Positions 42,806 through 53,494 of a stretch of 64,000 nt of DNA are shown in pieces. The translations under genes were made by a program, and so were the position numbers. The notes below the pieces were generated by a model. It saw only the letters and a program-made list of their open reading frames with translations, made no database searches and was not told the origin of the DNA. This DNA comes from Maylandia zebra (taxonomy: Eukaryota; Chordata; Actinopteri; Cichliformes; Cichlidae), in the NCBI RefSeq assembly GCF_041146795.1, contig NC_135176.1:11903286-11967285 (forward strand), in the 5' to 3' direction. Each line of letters starts with the position of its first letter. Positions within the stretch are counted from its first letter, which is position 1.

Positions 42806-45121
42806 CTACACCAGACCAGTCTGCATGTGGACATGTAAAGGGTACGGGTGGTAGACCAGAGGCGGCTGGGCCTGAGTGATGAAGTAGCTGTTGTAAATGG
42901 GTTCTGTCATGTATGGAGCCGGCTGGTAGAAGCAGGTAACGTTGGCCGTGTTGGGGATGGCGTTTTGCTCGCCCAGCACCCTTAGAGCCAGCACTGTGAT
43001 CATGTTGAGGGTCTGCCTCCTCTCATGTCCCATCAAACACACCGTGCTCTCATCTATCACGCGCCGCAGGGTCATCAAATAGTCATACTTACTAGTCTCC
43101 TCGCTGCCGATGAAATGGCACTGCAAGTAGGCCTCAATCTTCCGCTGCTGCTCGCCTACGTCAGGAAAGTCGATGAAGAAGCGGGAGCACATGTATCGCT
43201 CCAGGGACTTTATCTCTGTCTCGCTGGCTGGCCGGAAGTTCCTCACTAGCAGGTCGCTGTATTTTAGCAATCCCCCACCGCGGATCTCCTCTGGGTTGTG
43301 GGTGGCAATGAGGCGGTTTCGAAGATGATCCATAGCCTGATCAAAGTCTCCGTACATGCACTCAGCTTCAACAGTGATGGTGGGCTCTCCTGCTTCCCCA
43401 AGCCATGAGCTTGACTCACAGCTGTTTGGGACGGCGTCTGCCAGCTCCGGTTTATGCTCATATACCTGAGGCTGTGAGACCACACCTGCTGCACATGAGT
43501 TGCTTTGAGGCTCTGAATCAGGAGGCTCCTTTGAGTGTTTTGGCTTAACAGTTTGTTCTAAAGTTTCTCTGGAGCAAGTCCCATCCTGCGGTGTACTGAC
43601 TGTACTGTGTGTGGGAACTGTAAGTACATCTGTACCCTCCGAGTTCTCCGTCTGACAGCTTGGTATGTTTGAACTGTGAACTTGAGAACTCTCCAGCACA
43701 GCAGGTTTCGGCTGAAGTTGTTTTGGTAGCTCTATGGGTGGAAACAGCTGTGTGGTGAGGTCTGACAGATCGGTTAGTAAAGACCATTTTTCAGGCTTAC
43801 TAATCAACTTCCGTGACATTTTTCTTTGTAATTTCGGCGAGGGGCAGTAATCCGGCACAATGTCCGCTGATGTGCTGCAAGATTTTTTAGCTGGGGGAGG
43901 AAAGGAAAACTCAAGATTTGAATCTTGCGGGTTTGGGGTAGAATCAGTCCTGCAGCTTACAGAGTCTACGTTGAACTTTTCTTCACGATGACTTAAATCC
44001 TGTGGAGCTGGTTTTTCTGTATGTGATGTGCACACTACAGGCTGGGAAGCTTGTGCCTCGTATTTTTCGTCATTACTCTGTAGGGTTAAACATGCATGTG
44101 TCATCAGAGGATCCCCAACATCTGAAAATAAAGTTTTGGGCGATGCAACTACAGGATAATTGATTTCAAACTGTTCTTTCTCTTCTCCTTTTTTCTCACA
44201 CATCTCAAACACAATTTCCTCCTCTGATTGTACATCCTCAATGCCCTCCACTTCCTCTTTCTCCTGTTGTAAGCTTATGCTCTCCGGTTCCAGCACCTGC
44301 TGCACCTCGGGCTTTTCGTCTACACTCTCGACCTCTTCTTGACGAAGCTCTTCCTCGAGTGGAGAAACACCTTCATCCTGGCACGGACTTTCTGTGCTAG
44401 TCACCACTGCAGAATCTTCTTTCATATCATGTTCAACCTCCTGAGGAATGCTCGGCTTCTCTTGTCCTTTGCTTTCATCGTCATCGTCCTTTTTAGATGA
44501 AGGCCCAGCAGTCAGTGCCAACTTCCATTCTTGTTTCCTTTCGTTCCCCCAGTAAGACTGGAGCATACGATCTAATATAATCTGGAAGGAGTCCACACTG
44601 AACTCAAACTGTCGTCTGAGGGAACTAACAAATCGGAGCCCCACAGTTTTAGCCCTGTTGTTAGAAAGCGAGATAAGGCTCCATCTATCATGCTCATTGA
44701 AAACTTTCACCATCTTTTGCACATAGGCTTCCTTCATTGTCAGACAGGTGATCTTACGTCGGTTAACCCCAGAAGGGAGAAGGTCTCGTAGGCTCCCCAG
44801 CACCACCTCCTTAATAACATGGAAGTCTTCCTGCCTCGGAAGCTCCACTCCAAAAATGATGTCTAAGTCTTTGTAGCCAAGCCCGTTGTCTTTAACGAGG
44901 ATGTGGCTGGCAGTCATGCCGTTGAGGCGTATATCTTTAACCTGAATGTTCCTTTCAACCAGACGGTCCTTCACTACACGAATGATGTCTTTCGCTCTCA
45001 CTTGCAGTGTAGGAAAATTACCTCGCCCATGGATGGGGATTACCTCAGTCAAAACTTTGTCAAGAGCCTGAACTTGCTCCAGGGTTAGGTTGTGGAACCT
45101 CTTCTCTGTTTGAAGCTCCAT
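42806..45121 (-). CDS. tent5d: Terminal nucleotidyltransferase 5D (FAM46D), with large insert
   Basis: Single coding exon, 771 residues from MELQTEKRFH; family members are usually about 390. The 33 in-frame bases upstream are cut by a splice acceptor (TTTCACAG then GTGAAGACG before ATG), so the first ATG in the exon is taken as the start. Residues 1-191 match the TENT5 nucleotidyltransferase core: VIPIHGRGNFPTLQV, the NG-x-TASHIL motif (67-74) and YKDLDIIF with the catalytic Asp pair 85/87. Residues about 587-771 hold YGDFDQAMDHL, EEIRGGGLLKY, RYMCSRFFIDF, CLMGHERRQTL and NVTCFYQPAPY. Between them lies a ~385-residue acidic, Ser/Pro/Gln-rich insert. FAM46D-like details (ASHILVKDN, GVELP, HPYPLH) and the brwd3 neighbour give the paralogue. 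TENT5 proteins extend mRNA poly(A) tails in the cytoplasm. Odd: residue 69 is Met where relatives have Ser. Confidence 0.92.
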   Translation of the reverse strand: MELQTEKRFHNLTLEQVQALDKVLTEVIPIHGRGNFPTLQVRAKDIIRVVKDRLVERNIQVKDIRLNGMTASHILVKDNGLGYKDLDIIFGVELPRQEDFHVIKEVVLGSLRDLLPSGVNRRKITCLTMKEAYVQKMVKVFNEHDRWSLISLSNNRAKTVGLRFVSSLRRQFEFSVDSFQIILDRMLQSYWGNERKQEWKLALTAGPSSKKDDDDESKGQEKPSIPQEVEHDMKEDSAVVTSTESPCQDEGVSPLEEELRQEEVESVDEKPEVQQVLEPESISLQQEKEEVEGIEDVQSEEEIVFEMCEKKGEEKEQFEINYPVVASPKTLFSDVGDPLMTHACLTLQSNDEKYEAQASQPVVCTSHTEKPAPQDLSHREEKFNVDSVSCRTDSTPNPQDSNLEFSFPPPAKKSCSTSADIVPDYCPSPKLQRKMSRKLISKPEKWSLLTDLSDLTTQLFPPIELPKQLQPKPAVLESSQVHSSNIPSCQTENSEGTDVLTVPTHSTVSTPQDGTCSRETLEQTVKPKHSKEPPDSEPQSNSCAAGVVSQPQVYEHKPELADAVPNSCESSSWLGEAGEPTITVEAECMYGDFDQAMDHLRNRLIATHNPEEIRGGGLLKYSDLLVRNFRPASETEIKSLERYMCSRFFIDFPDVGEQQRKIEAYLQCHFIGSEETSKYDYLMTLRRVIDESTVCLMGHERRQTLNMITVLALRVLGEQNAIPNTANVTCFYQPAPYMTEPIYNSYFITQAQPPLVYHPYPLHVHMQTGLV
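43390..44548 (-). other. tent5d: Tent5d lineage insert, ~385 residues
   Basis: Residues about 192-578, open throughout and without splice-like compositional breaks. The first half is Glu-rich, from KKDDDDESKGQEKPSIP to EEEIVFEMCEKKGEEKEQFE. The second half is Ser/Thr/Pro/Gln-rich but contains a less simple block near residues 440-490 (CPSPKLQRKMSRKL, WSLLTDLSDLTTQLFPPIEL) that could be a short binding motif. It replaces the short loop joining the catalytic core strands to YGDF in relatives. No domain recognised; predicted by eye to be disordered. Confidence 0.85.
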
Positions 45122-47591
45122 CGTCTTCACCTGTGAAACAGAGTTTTGCATCACATTACGACTAACATCTTACACTGGCAAGGGAACGCATGGAGCAGGA
45201 AAAGAGATCAGAAAGCATAACATCCTGTGGAAAAAATGCACTTTTGCATAGAGCTGGATAAGCCACTAGCGCTGAGCCTTTGCAAGAGAGTGTGCGAAAA
45301 GAAAGGTTTTGTAGACTTGGCTTTTGCCCCTTTGTTTTTCTCTCCTCTGTAAAGTATTGTGTCAAAAATGCAGTCAAACAAAAATGCATATATGAGCTAA
45401 AGTCTTTTGCCACCCTCATTCCTCTCTGACTGCAATTGTTTATTAGTTGGATTTGAAATTCAGCAATTCAGCATTAGGAATAATGGGCAGCTCTGAGGAT
45501 TGAGGATATCTCGGTGATTAGCTTGCCTGGTGTTTTGCCACTAGATGGCAACAGAATCGTAACATATGGCAAAGTCAAATAAGTGGCACAGTAAGGGCTT
45601 AAACATAAGCCACTGATGACGCACAGTAACAAATTATATTTTCCCAGTAATCCAACAAATGTAATAAAAATATGTTCTTATAAGATCGCGTCAGAATGTC
45701 TGCCACAGACCATAAAACTAAGACCATGTACATCAGCTAATCAAATGCACAGGCCAAATATGTAACATTGTTTCTACTTTACGACCCCTCCCACACTGAA
45801 CTGGGGCTTTTTCTCTGCCAGCCATGGACACTGCCAGCTGCCTTTCACACCATTTTACTTGTTGGTCACATTGGATAAATATTCAGTAATCAAGTTTGTT
45901 GAATTTCTTCCATGATTACATGTCCTAGTTACAGGTGACTCACCTGTCTGTCATTCAGCAGCTGACAGGTAATCAGGGAAGAAATTAAACTTAGCAACTA
46001 CAGAACCTGGTCGGTCTGTATAAGGCAAGCTGGATTTGTCTGTTTGGCTTGCACCTCTATGTCAAAAGGTATCAGAGGGAGTCATGCATAATAAAAACAG
46101 GGTTGCGGTTAATACCCCCAGACTACATCTTTCTGCAAATATACAGCATGGCGTAAATGTTCCTGGTCTTTTAATGTCACAACAAATTGTATCTGACATA
46201 GTTTTTGTTAAAATCTTTAAATTAAGAAGGGGGTAAAGGGGAAATGAGTTAGAGTGGGGGAAAGGTGGTCTACGTCATCATTAATGCACGCTGACTCACT
46301 CTGTACAGAGACAAATGTCAGATTTTAGCCTGTTACTGAACACACACCACAGAGAAGAGCTCCACTTATGTGTGTATCTGTAAATGTACCTAAGAAATAG
46401 GTGCATTTAGCTTATTATATACTACCAGCATAAGCTGGTAATCAAAATGAAACGAGCAGTGTTTGAAATCTAATGTTTAAATCTGCATAACTTGATAAAT
46501 ATATTTCATCAACTTTCAGGTCAGATTCAATTAAAATCAAAAGTGTGCTGTTCTAAGAATATTTTTCATGCGATACTCCTCCATAATAGCTCATCATATA
46601 TAGTTTATATAAAGATCAAAGAAAAGGGAATGGTTCAATTTTAACGTGTTACATCAAATATGAGCATAGTGGCTAAAGCTTAATGAAAATACCTGTGAAA
46701 ATGTTTTAACCCCATTTTTAAAAATGCAAACTGAGACGCAAATTGTACCGATTTCATTCACATGGTTTTCACGGCCCTGTGACGTACTGTAAACAGCACT
46801 CAATCAACTGTGCTGCGCACAGCGTGTGACCTGCCTTCTGCATCCTCTATCCTGTGTTAGTATTTGACGGTCATCAATGCAAAATGCAGTCAGTGGCAGC
46901 AACTCGGGGCACAGGGAAGCATGGCCCACAGCAGCCTCTAGTGAATCTCAGGGGTTATATCAACTCGGTCCTGCAGCAGGACTGCTCCTCTGCCACTTGG
47001 CTTCTTTATAGATAAGACTATATGACTCATACAGCCACTGAATGAAGCATCACACGTTGGCTCTCCTGGATTGTCTCTCTGTGCGCAAAAAAACAAAACA
47101 AAACCACCACGACACCAAATGCACCACTTGCGGTGGCATTATGGCTGTGAAACTCTTGAAATATTTAGGCAGGGAAGCTTGTGAATGGATTGAAGCATAG
47201 TCCACCCCACAATACTGAGCACACAGATGGTGATCGTGATGTGGGGACACACAAAAGGCTGGTGGTGGGCATTTCTGCTTGGATCAACAACATTTTGCTC
47301 TTTAATGTTTCAACCACAGAGCAACGTGTTGTCCTCGGAACTTAAAATGTATCACAGATTAGTTCCAGATGTGACCAACATCTGGATTTTCCGCTCCATT
47401 TAGAAGCTACTAGTTGACAAGTTGACAGACAGTGTAAGTAAATAAACAGGCCAATCTTTGTTTCTTTGTTTGCTTTTTTTTTGGCTGAAACTGAGCAATA
47501 TGCTGAAGGAAGGAGAAAAAAGGGTGCATTTACTGCGTTGTGCCAGCAGAAGAGATAATTATGCGTTTACAAAATACAAATAAAAACTCAC
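45122..47591 (-). other. tent5d: tent5d 5' intron
   Basis: Intron between the non-coding first exon (donor CAG|GTGAGT, plus-strand complement at 47586-47591) and the coding exon (acceptor next to 45130). It contains a CTCF-like motif, CCACTAGATGGCAA, at 45538-45551. No gene or clear repeat seen. Other small 5' exons within it cannot be excluded. Confidence 0.55.
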
Positions 47592-47960
47592 CTGCTTCGT
47601 GGTGGAAAGTAAAGCCAGGGCAGAGACAAGAAAAATGAAAACTGTGAAGTATCCAACAGGTTTATGCGACCTCGTTGGAAAGGTTGATGCTGAAGCTGAA
47701 GTTATAACGCGGACACTTTCCTCTCAGCGCAGGAGCCCTGTTTCCATGGCAATCAGGCGTCACGAAATTTACGGTAAATCACGACGCTCGGTGTCTTCCT
47801 TAACTGCAAGTGACAACCACTCAAGTTTGAAACAAAGAACGTATCTGAGCGCCCTCCAAACGCATCTGAAGTGTTTGGTAAAGTTTGGCTTGTAACGGCA
47901 GAGCACACCGACCTGTCAGGCTGAACTACCGGCGTGCCACCGCACTGCCGAGCTGTTGCG
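47592..47960 (-). other. tent5d: tent5d first exon, 5' UTR (probable)
   Basis: GC-rich sequence ending, on the minus strand, in CCACGAAGCAG followed by a consensus donor GTGAGT. It has no coding continuation into the tent5d exon and is therefore taken as 5' UTR. The start is uncertain. Its position fits a head-to-head arrangement with chmp1b. Confidence 0.55.
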
Positions 47961-48350
47961 GGGTGAACATCACATCAGACGGAGTGAGTCATCCTCTCTC
48001 CCAGCCGTGATCCACACCGTAAATCTAATCATCAATCAACCGCTTTTACCTCCCACCGGCACTCCGCCGGGTACAACGCCACGTCCACTTTTATCAGTCT
48101 GTGCTCACTCGGTCACTGTGCTCAGCCGGAGTTTACTCGTAGAAAAAACTGCGGTGTTTTAACGTTAGTTTTATTTATTTATTTCTTTTTTTTATTTTTT
48201 TATTCTCATTCACATTTCGGGTGGAGGAGGGGGGCTAGCCGCTCCTTCGTGACGTCTGAATGGAATACCGTCACCACGTGACACTGACGTCGTCCATATT
48301 TTGATCAGACATCAGGAAGTGCGGAAGAAGACGAGGACCGAAACCTGAAA
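47961..48350. promoter_or_regulatory. Divergent promoter between tent5d and chmp1b
   Basis: CpG-rich block between the presumed first exons of the two head-to-head genes. Visible sites are TGACGTCT (48250-48257), CCACGTGACA with an E-box CACGTG at 48275-48280, and TGACGTCG (48285-48292). The E-box with flanking A resembles the TCACGTG core bound by MiT/TFE factors; the TGACGTC sites are CRE-like. Motif-level evidence only. An A/T-rich homopolymer stretch (48170-48205) divides the block. Confidence 0.55.
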
Positions 48351-48447
48351 AGGTGAAGTTTTACTGGGAAGTTTTGTTATATTTAGCAACTTTTTTGTGT
48401 GTTGATTTTATTGTGTAACTGTTGGATTTTAAAAGAACGGCCTCAAG

Positions 48448-51191
48448 ATGCCCAGCATGGAAAGTATCCTTTTAAAAAGAGCGGTGAGAGAGAGTCACTT
48501 GGTGTAATGTTAACGCCGAGCTAAACGGGCGAACACAACACGGTGGTTTTTGACGAGACTGCTGAGATTAATGTGCGACAGATGTCTGAAGCGTCGCGGA
48601 ACATGTTTGATATTGAGCGGAGACACAGGTAACGCCTTACCGAATAACCTGAACCTTTCATAGTCTGTATAGGCGTCGTAACACGGCGACCGAGCTGGGC
48701 TGAAGGCCTTAAGAGCTTACACTGCTAATGGGTGTAAATAAAGCAGCTGGCGCTCGGTAGTTTCCCGTGAAGTTTGGGTGTTAGCTAGCACTCCGAATCA
48801 TAATAAAGGAACAAGGTGGATGTGTGTTGTTGAACACAGCGCGGCGGTGGTTTCCGGGAGCCATACAAACATAGGCAAATTATTAGAAAACTCCAAAAAT
48901 ACCTGTTTTGTAACCCGTGTCTGTCACAGTATAACTCATGAGAACAAATCTCAGACTTTTTTAAATGTAAATGTTATTCAGACTGACATTGGAATTTTAA
49001 GGGCTGTATTGACATTGTTATTACGGGTTTTAAAATCCAGCTGACTAATAGTATTTTTTTAATAAACAGTAAATCTTAAAGATAATCCATTTGAATAGAC
49101 TTTGATTAAAAAGAATTGTAACTAACACGGGTAGTAAACAGGATGGAAAATGAACTTGTCAGTGCTCTCTTGTGGACAGATCATGCAGTGGTGATGCTGT
49201 TTCTTCAGTCTGTTGGTGCAACTCTGCTTTTTTCCCACATGACTCTATTCAAGCTGAGAAAATAGATACACAAACCATTGTTGTGTGGCTCAAAGGTGTG
49301 ACAGACATTTTTTTTGTAGTAAGTCTCTCCATCCAAAAGTCACGTGATGATGTCAGACCTTTGTTATCTGAGTCTGACTAATATGGGTCAGAATTACGCA
49401 ATCCTTATCTAGAATAGACTGACTGAAATGCTAAGTTTGTATTTATATCTTCTACTAAAGTATAGGGTTCAGAACTGGATAACAACGCGCCCTGGCAACA
49501 CTTGTGTTTAAGACATATTCTCCTTGATATCAAATTTCTGCTTGCACATCTATGTTTGAGTGTATTTTTTGCTGGAGTGTTTAGTTTCACAGTATTCCCA
49601 TGACATCAGAGCACCAGCTTCAAGTTTATTTCACATTTTGTGATCATTTATTTAGCTTGAAATTCAAGGAGATGCATTTAATTTTTATCTTCCTGTAGTG
49701 GTTTAAATGCATCAGATCGTGGTTAAAAAATAAATAAATAATGAGAACTATCACCTGATACCAGATTTAAAATCTTTGTCTCTTTATGAACTGTCTCCTT
49801 TTCCAATAATTATTACAGAGTTTTAGTTTAGGCCAAACTTATGTGAGGACACGGAGGTGTACAGATTTTGGTCTTTGGGCTTTGTATTTGGGCTTTGTTC
49901 TTCTTTAACTTGTTGTACCAGAAAATCTCTTCAATCTAAAGTTTGCTGCCAAAGAACTCCAAAGAAATTCCAAGAAATGTGACAAAGAGGAAAAATTAGA
50001 GAAGGCTAAAGTCAAGAAGGTAAGCAGCGATGACTCAGAATCCATTCATCAGTTCATGAAAGACTGCTCAAGATTTTACTGAACCATTATTTTTGTCTGC
50101 CACCCCACAGGCCATCCAGAAAGGAAACATGGAAGTGGCAAGAATTCATGCAGAAAACGCCATCAGACAGAAGAACCAGTCTGTGAACTTCCTGCGGATG
50201 AGCGCTCGGGTAGATGCTGTGGCAGCGAGGGTCCAAACTGCAGTCACAATGAACCAGGTGCTGTAGTCCTAGAAAGATCAGTTAGAGGCTGAAGACAACA
50301 TTTCAGTTTGAGCTCTGTTTGTGGCTATTTGACTGATGTGGTGTTTTTCTATCTCAGGTCACAAAATCAATGGCTGGAGTGGTGAAAGGCATGGACGCCA
50401 CATTGAAGAGTATGAATCTGGAAAAGGTACAACAGTCTACATGTGGATATAATGTGATGATTTTAGTAAGAAAGAACCGATTAAAACACATCGTCAATGC
50501 TTGTTTTAAGATTTCTGCTCTCATGGATAAATTTGAACACCAGTTTGAGACACTGGATGTTCAGACAGCCCAGATGGAGGATACGATGAGCAGCACGACA
50601 ACTCTCACAACACCACAGGTACCCCACGCCGTGCCGGTTTATTCTTATATTCTTTCACGCTGTCAGGCCGTTAAAGACTCGAAGGTGAAACCTGCTGTGT
50701 CATGTGTGTTTCAGAATCAAGTGGAGTCGTTGCTGCACGAAATGGCTGATGAAGCAGGGTAACATTTTCACTGTTTGTGAAATATCTGATCACGTGGGCC
50801 AGTGTGTGACGTAGAGACATAGATATGATCGGATGTGTTACAGGGCGTTATGAAAGAGTAGATATTTCATTTTGGTTTAAAAATGTACACTTCCCATGTC
50901 CGCCTCTTGCTTAGGTTGGATCTGAACATGGAGCTCCCTCAAGGACAGACGGGATCAGTGGGTACCAGTGTGGCCTCTGCAGAACAGGTACACACACATT
51001 ACATCATAGTTGTTACTAACACATTTGCAAAACTCAGATAGATGAAGCAAAACAGGAAGAAGTTCTTTGTGGATCCAGCAAACAAAAACTGTCTCGTCTT
51101 CATCCTCATTTAATCGCTGTCTTTTCTCTCACTCTCATATCCAAAGGACGAACTGTCTCAAAGGCTCGCTAAACTTAGAGATCAGATGTAA
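48448..51191 (+). CDS. chmp1b: Charged multivesicular body protein 1B (ESCRT-III)
   Basis: Eight coding exons: 48448-48463, 49922-50019, 50111-50257, 50358-50426, 50511-50618, 50715-50758, 50915-50987, 51147-51191. They total 600 bases, 199 residues, the same length as human CHMP1B. The protein starts [20 protein letters not shown], has the basic helical core ([60 protein letters not shown]) and the acidic C-terminal half. It ends in a type-1 MIT-interacting motif, [14 protein letters not shown], that recruits spastin, VPS4 and similar MIT proteins. ESCRT-III subunits polymerise on endosome and midbody membranes for budding and abscission. The first intron looks U12-type. AATAAA occurs at 51439-51444. 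Mammalian CHMP1B is intronless; this copy keeps the ancestral introns. Confidence 0.96.
48464..49921 (+). other. chmp1b: U12-type (minor spliceosome) intron 1 of chmp1b
   Basis: The intron begins GTATCCTTTT, an exact match to the GT-AG U12 donor consensus. Near its end it has TTCTTTAAC (49901-49909), one base from the U12 branch-site consensus TTCCTTAAC, with the presumed branch A 13 bases before the terminal AG. No polypyrimidine tract separates it from the acceptor. The intron holds no recognised gene or repeat. Confidence 0.85.
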
Positions 51192-52726
51192 AGAATGACT
51201 GCAGTCGAATGGCGCTGGAAGAGGACTCCAAAGCGTCTGTACACTACCTGAATATAACTCCCCAACACCTTTTTATTTCCATCATGTCTTCTCTCCTTTT
51301 TACATCTACTGTCTCCTTTGAGGGGCTATTGTATCACTTTTCCTCATGTTGGTGATATGTTTATGATAACATCACGTTATTAAAGTGGTTTACTTGGTAT
51401 GGAAATTGTATGTAATTCTTGAATATATATATTTACCAATAAAGAGGAAGTAATTTATAATTATTGTTAAATATGTATATTTAAGAAGTCCATAAATGTG
51501 ATGTGGGAGTTTGACAGTTAGTACCCTGTAAATTATAGGCCAATTTCATATAGTTTTGGTGAAATGATAAAAAATTTTGGAGGATAGAATTCAATTTTTG
51601 TTTGTGATTCCATGATTGCAAACAACATTTATGCATTTCTTTCTGTCTTCTTGACATCAAAGAGTGGAAGACCTCCCCAGTTATCGGTGAACTGACTTCT
51701 TCTGTTGATTTATTTTATTTTATTTGTGTGAGGTTCCTGAAAGATTAGCCTGAGATTTTGTTTTTGTTTTGTTTTTCTGGTCTTCAATAATCTTGCTGAT
51801 TATTTGGAAAAGGGGTTTTGAAAATAAACAGTAAGCAAACAATAAAATTTTATAACACTTTTATTTCTGTGCTTTTTAATTAAACCAATTCATCCTCCTT
51901 TTGTTAACTATGAATATTTCATTTGGAGTGAAATGCCCACTTTAAGACGTACGCACATGCTTTGAGGGTTAGGGCTGCTGCAGATACTCGTAAAAGCAAT
52001 TTCCAGTGGTAATCTTTCCAATTATTTTTCCATTAAAAACAAAAACTGAGCACATTATGAATATGTAAAGGATGACACCTGTTTTCTCAGGTGTGGGTAA
52101 AGTGTCTCGACTTGCTTTTGTGAGAGATTTCCAAATGCAGATTTCCTCTTCTTTCCAGTCAAGTCTTTAATTTTCCTCTTAAAAGAGACACGTGGTCCAA
52201 ATTAGCTGCTCTGTCTGTTTTCCCCTCAGTAATCATTCTATTTTTGAATATTCACTTGGACTGTATGCAGATACGATCAGAAAACCCCCCCACTTTAAAA
52301 CGGCTCTACAAGAAAAATCTCCTTAGATGGCTATTGAGAGATGTCAAGAGATTTATGTGCAGTGGTGTTACATGAACGAGCATAATGAATTTCTGATCAA
52401 AAAATGTAATGTTCCAGTTTATTTAATCCTTTCTTCTTACAGATTCGGTCATTGCTATGCGGCTGATGTGTTTCTGACGCTATACTTTAAGTCTTACATT
52501 CAAAGGCTAATGAGCAAATAAACAAATCTGTTTGAGAAATCACAAATGTACTACCACAGTTTAAAGTGGCATTATTCTAGTTAGTCACAATAAAAAACTG
52601 TAAATCAGGATTCTCAATGTGGGCAGTTTTATATTTATTATATTTACTATTGTTTTGTTTTTGAACTATCAAAATGGCAACAATGTTTTTTCTTTGTGTC
52701 AGTTTATCCATTAGAGCTGATAAAAT
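51192..52726. other. chmp1b 3' UTR and intergenic sequence
   Basis: Contains polyadenylation signals ATTAAA (51380) and AATAAA (51439). Beyond about 51500 no gene or repeat is recognised. Confidence 0.45.
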
Positions 52727-53033
52727 GGGGCGATCGTGGCTCAAGAATTGTTAGTTCGTCTTGTAATCGGAAGGTTGCCGGTTTGAGCCCCGGCTCCGAC
52801 AGTTTCGGTCGTTGTGTCCTTGGGCAAGACACTTCATCCGTTACCTACTGGTGGTGGTCAGAGGGCCCGGTGGCGCCAGTGTCCGGCAGCCTCGCCTCTG
52901 TCAGTGCGTCCCAGGGCAGCTGTGGCTACAGTGTAGCTTGCCATCACCAGTGTGTGAATGGGTGAATGACTGTGTAAAGCGCTTTGGGGTCCTTGGGGAC
53001 TAAGTAAAGTGCTATACAAATACAGGCCATTTG
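52727..53033 (+). repeat. tRNA-derived SINE, near full length
   Basis: The 5' part has pol III promoter boxes: A-box TGGCTCAAGA (about 52737) and B-box GGTTTGAGCCC (52780-52790). Then comes a body widespread in percomorph and cichlid genomes (GGGCAAGACACTTCA, GGCCCGGTGGCGCCAGTGTC) and a 3' end GTAAAGTGCTATACAAATAC. Few changes from the common form as I recall it. No clear flanking duplication. It is not a functional tRNA gene. Confidence 0.85.
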
Positions 53034-53494
53034 CCAAAATACTCAACAATGAATTCTAGCATTTAAACACACAAGTGACACCTCTGTGAGTGTTTTTGAG
53101 ATCACATTTTAACATAAGAATATTCAAACGCTTGCCGTGATATATTTTATTTTGAAATCTGTTCCTTCATGCACATTGAGGCTACGGGTGTCTAACAGAC
53201 CTCTAGTGGCCAAGAGGCGGAACTGCATCATGTAATTAAAGAAGCGCTTTTGGCGTGAGTGGAAATAATTGTGTGAATGATAATAGACACAAATTTTTCT
53301 GAGAAATCCTTGATCCCAATGTCATGATAGAAACGCTCCAAAACAGCGAAATTAAAAGCGCGTTGTAATGCTTCACGTAATAGGTTTCAAAATAAATCAA
53401 AAATCCAGAACCAGTCACGCCTACAGCCATTACTTTGGTCTCTGAGTCATGTAGTCATGGGTTAACAATGAAACCATTATTTGGGTCTTTATTT

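Noticed and set aside
42806-45154. Longer Tent5d start at plus 45154 (MMQNSVSQVKT...)
   Set aside because: The first 11 codons lie across a splice acceptor (TTTCACAG) and do not match the family; the ATG at 45121 is the first within the exon.
52727-52800. A tRNA gene
   Set aside because: The tRNA-like promoter boxes belong to a SINE; the anticodon arm and acceptor stem do not pair as a tRNA.
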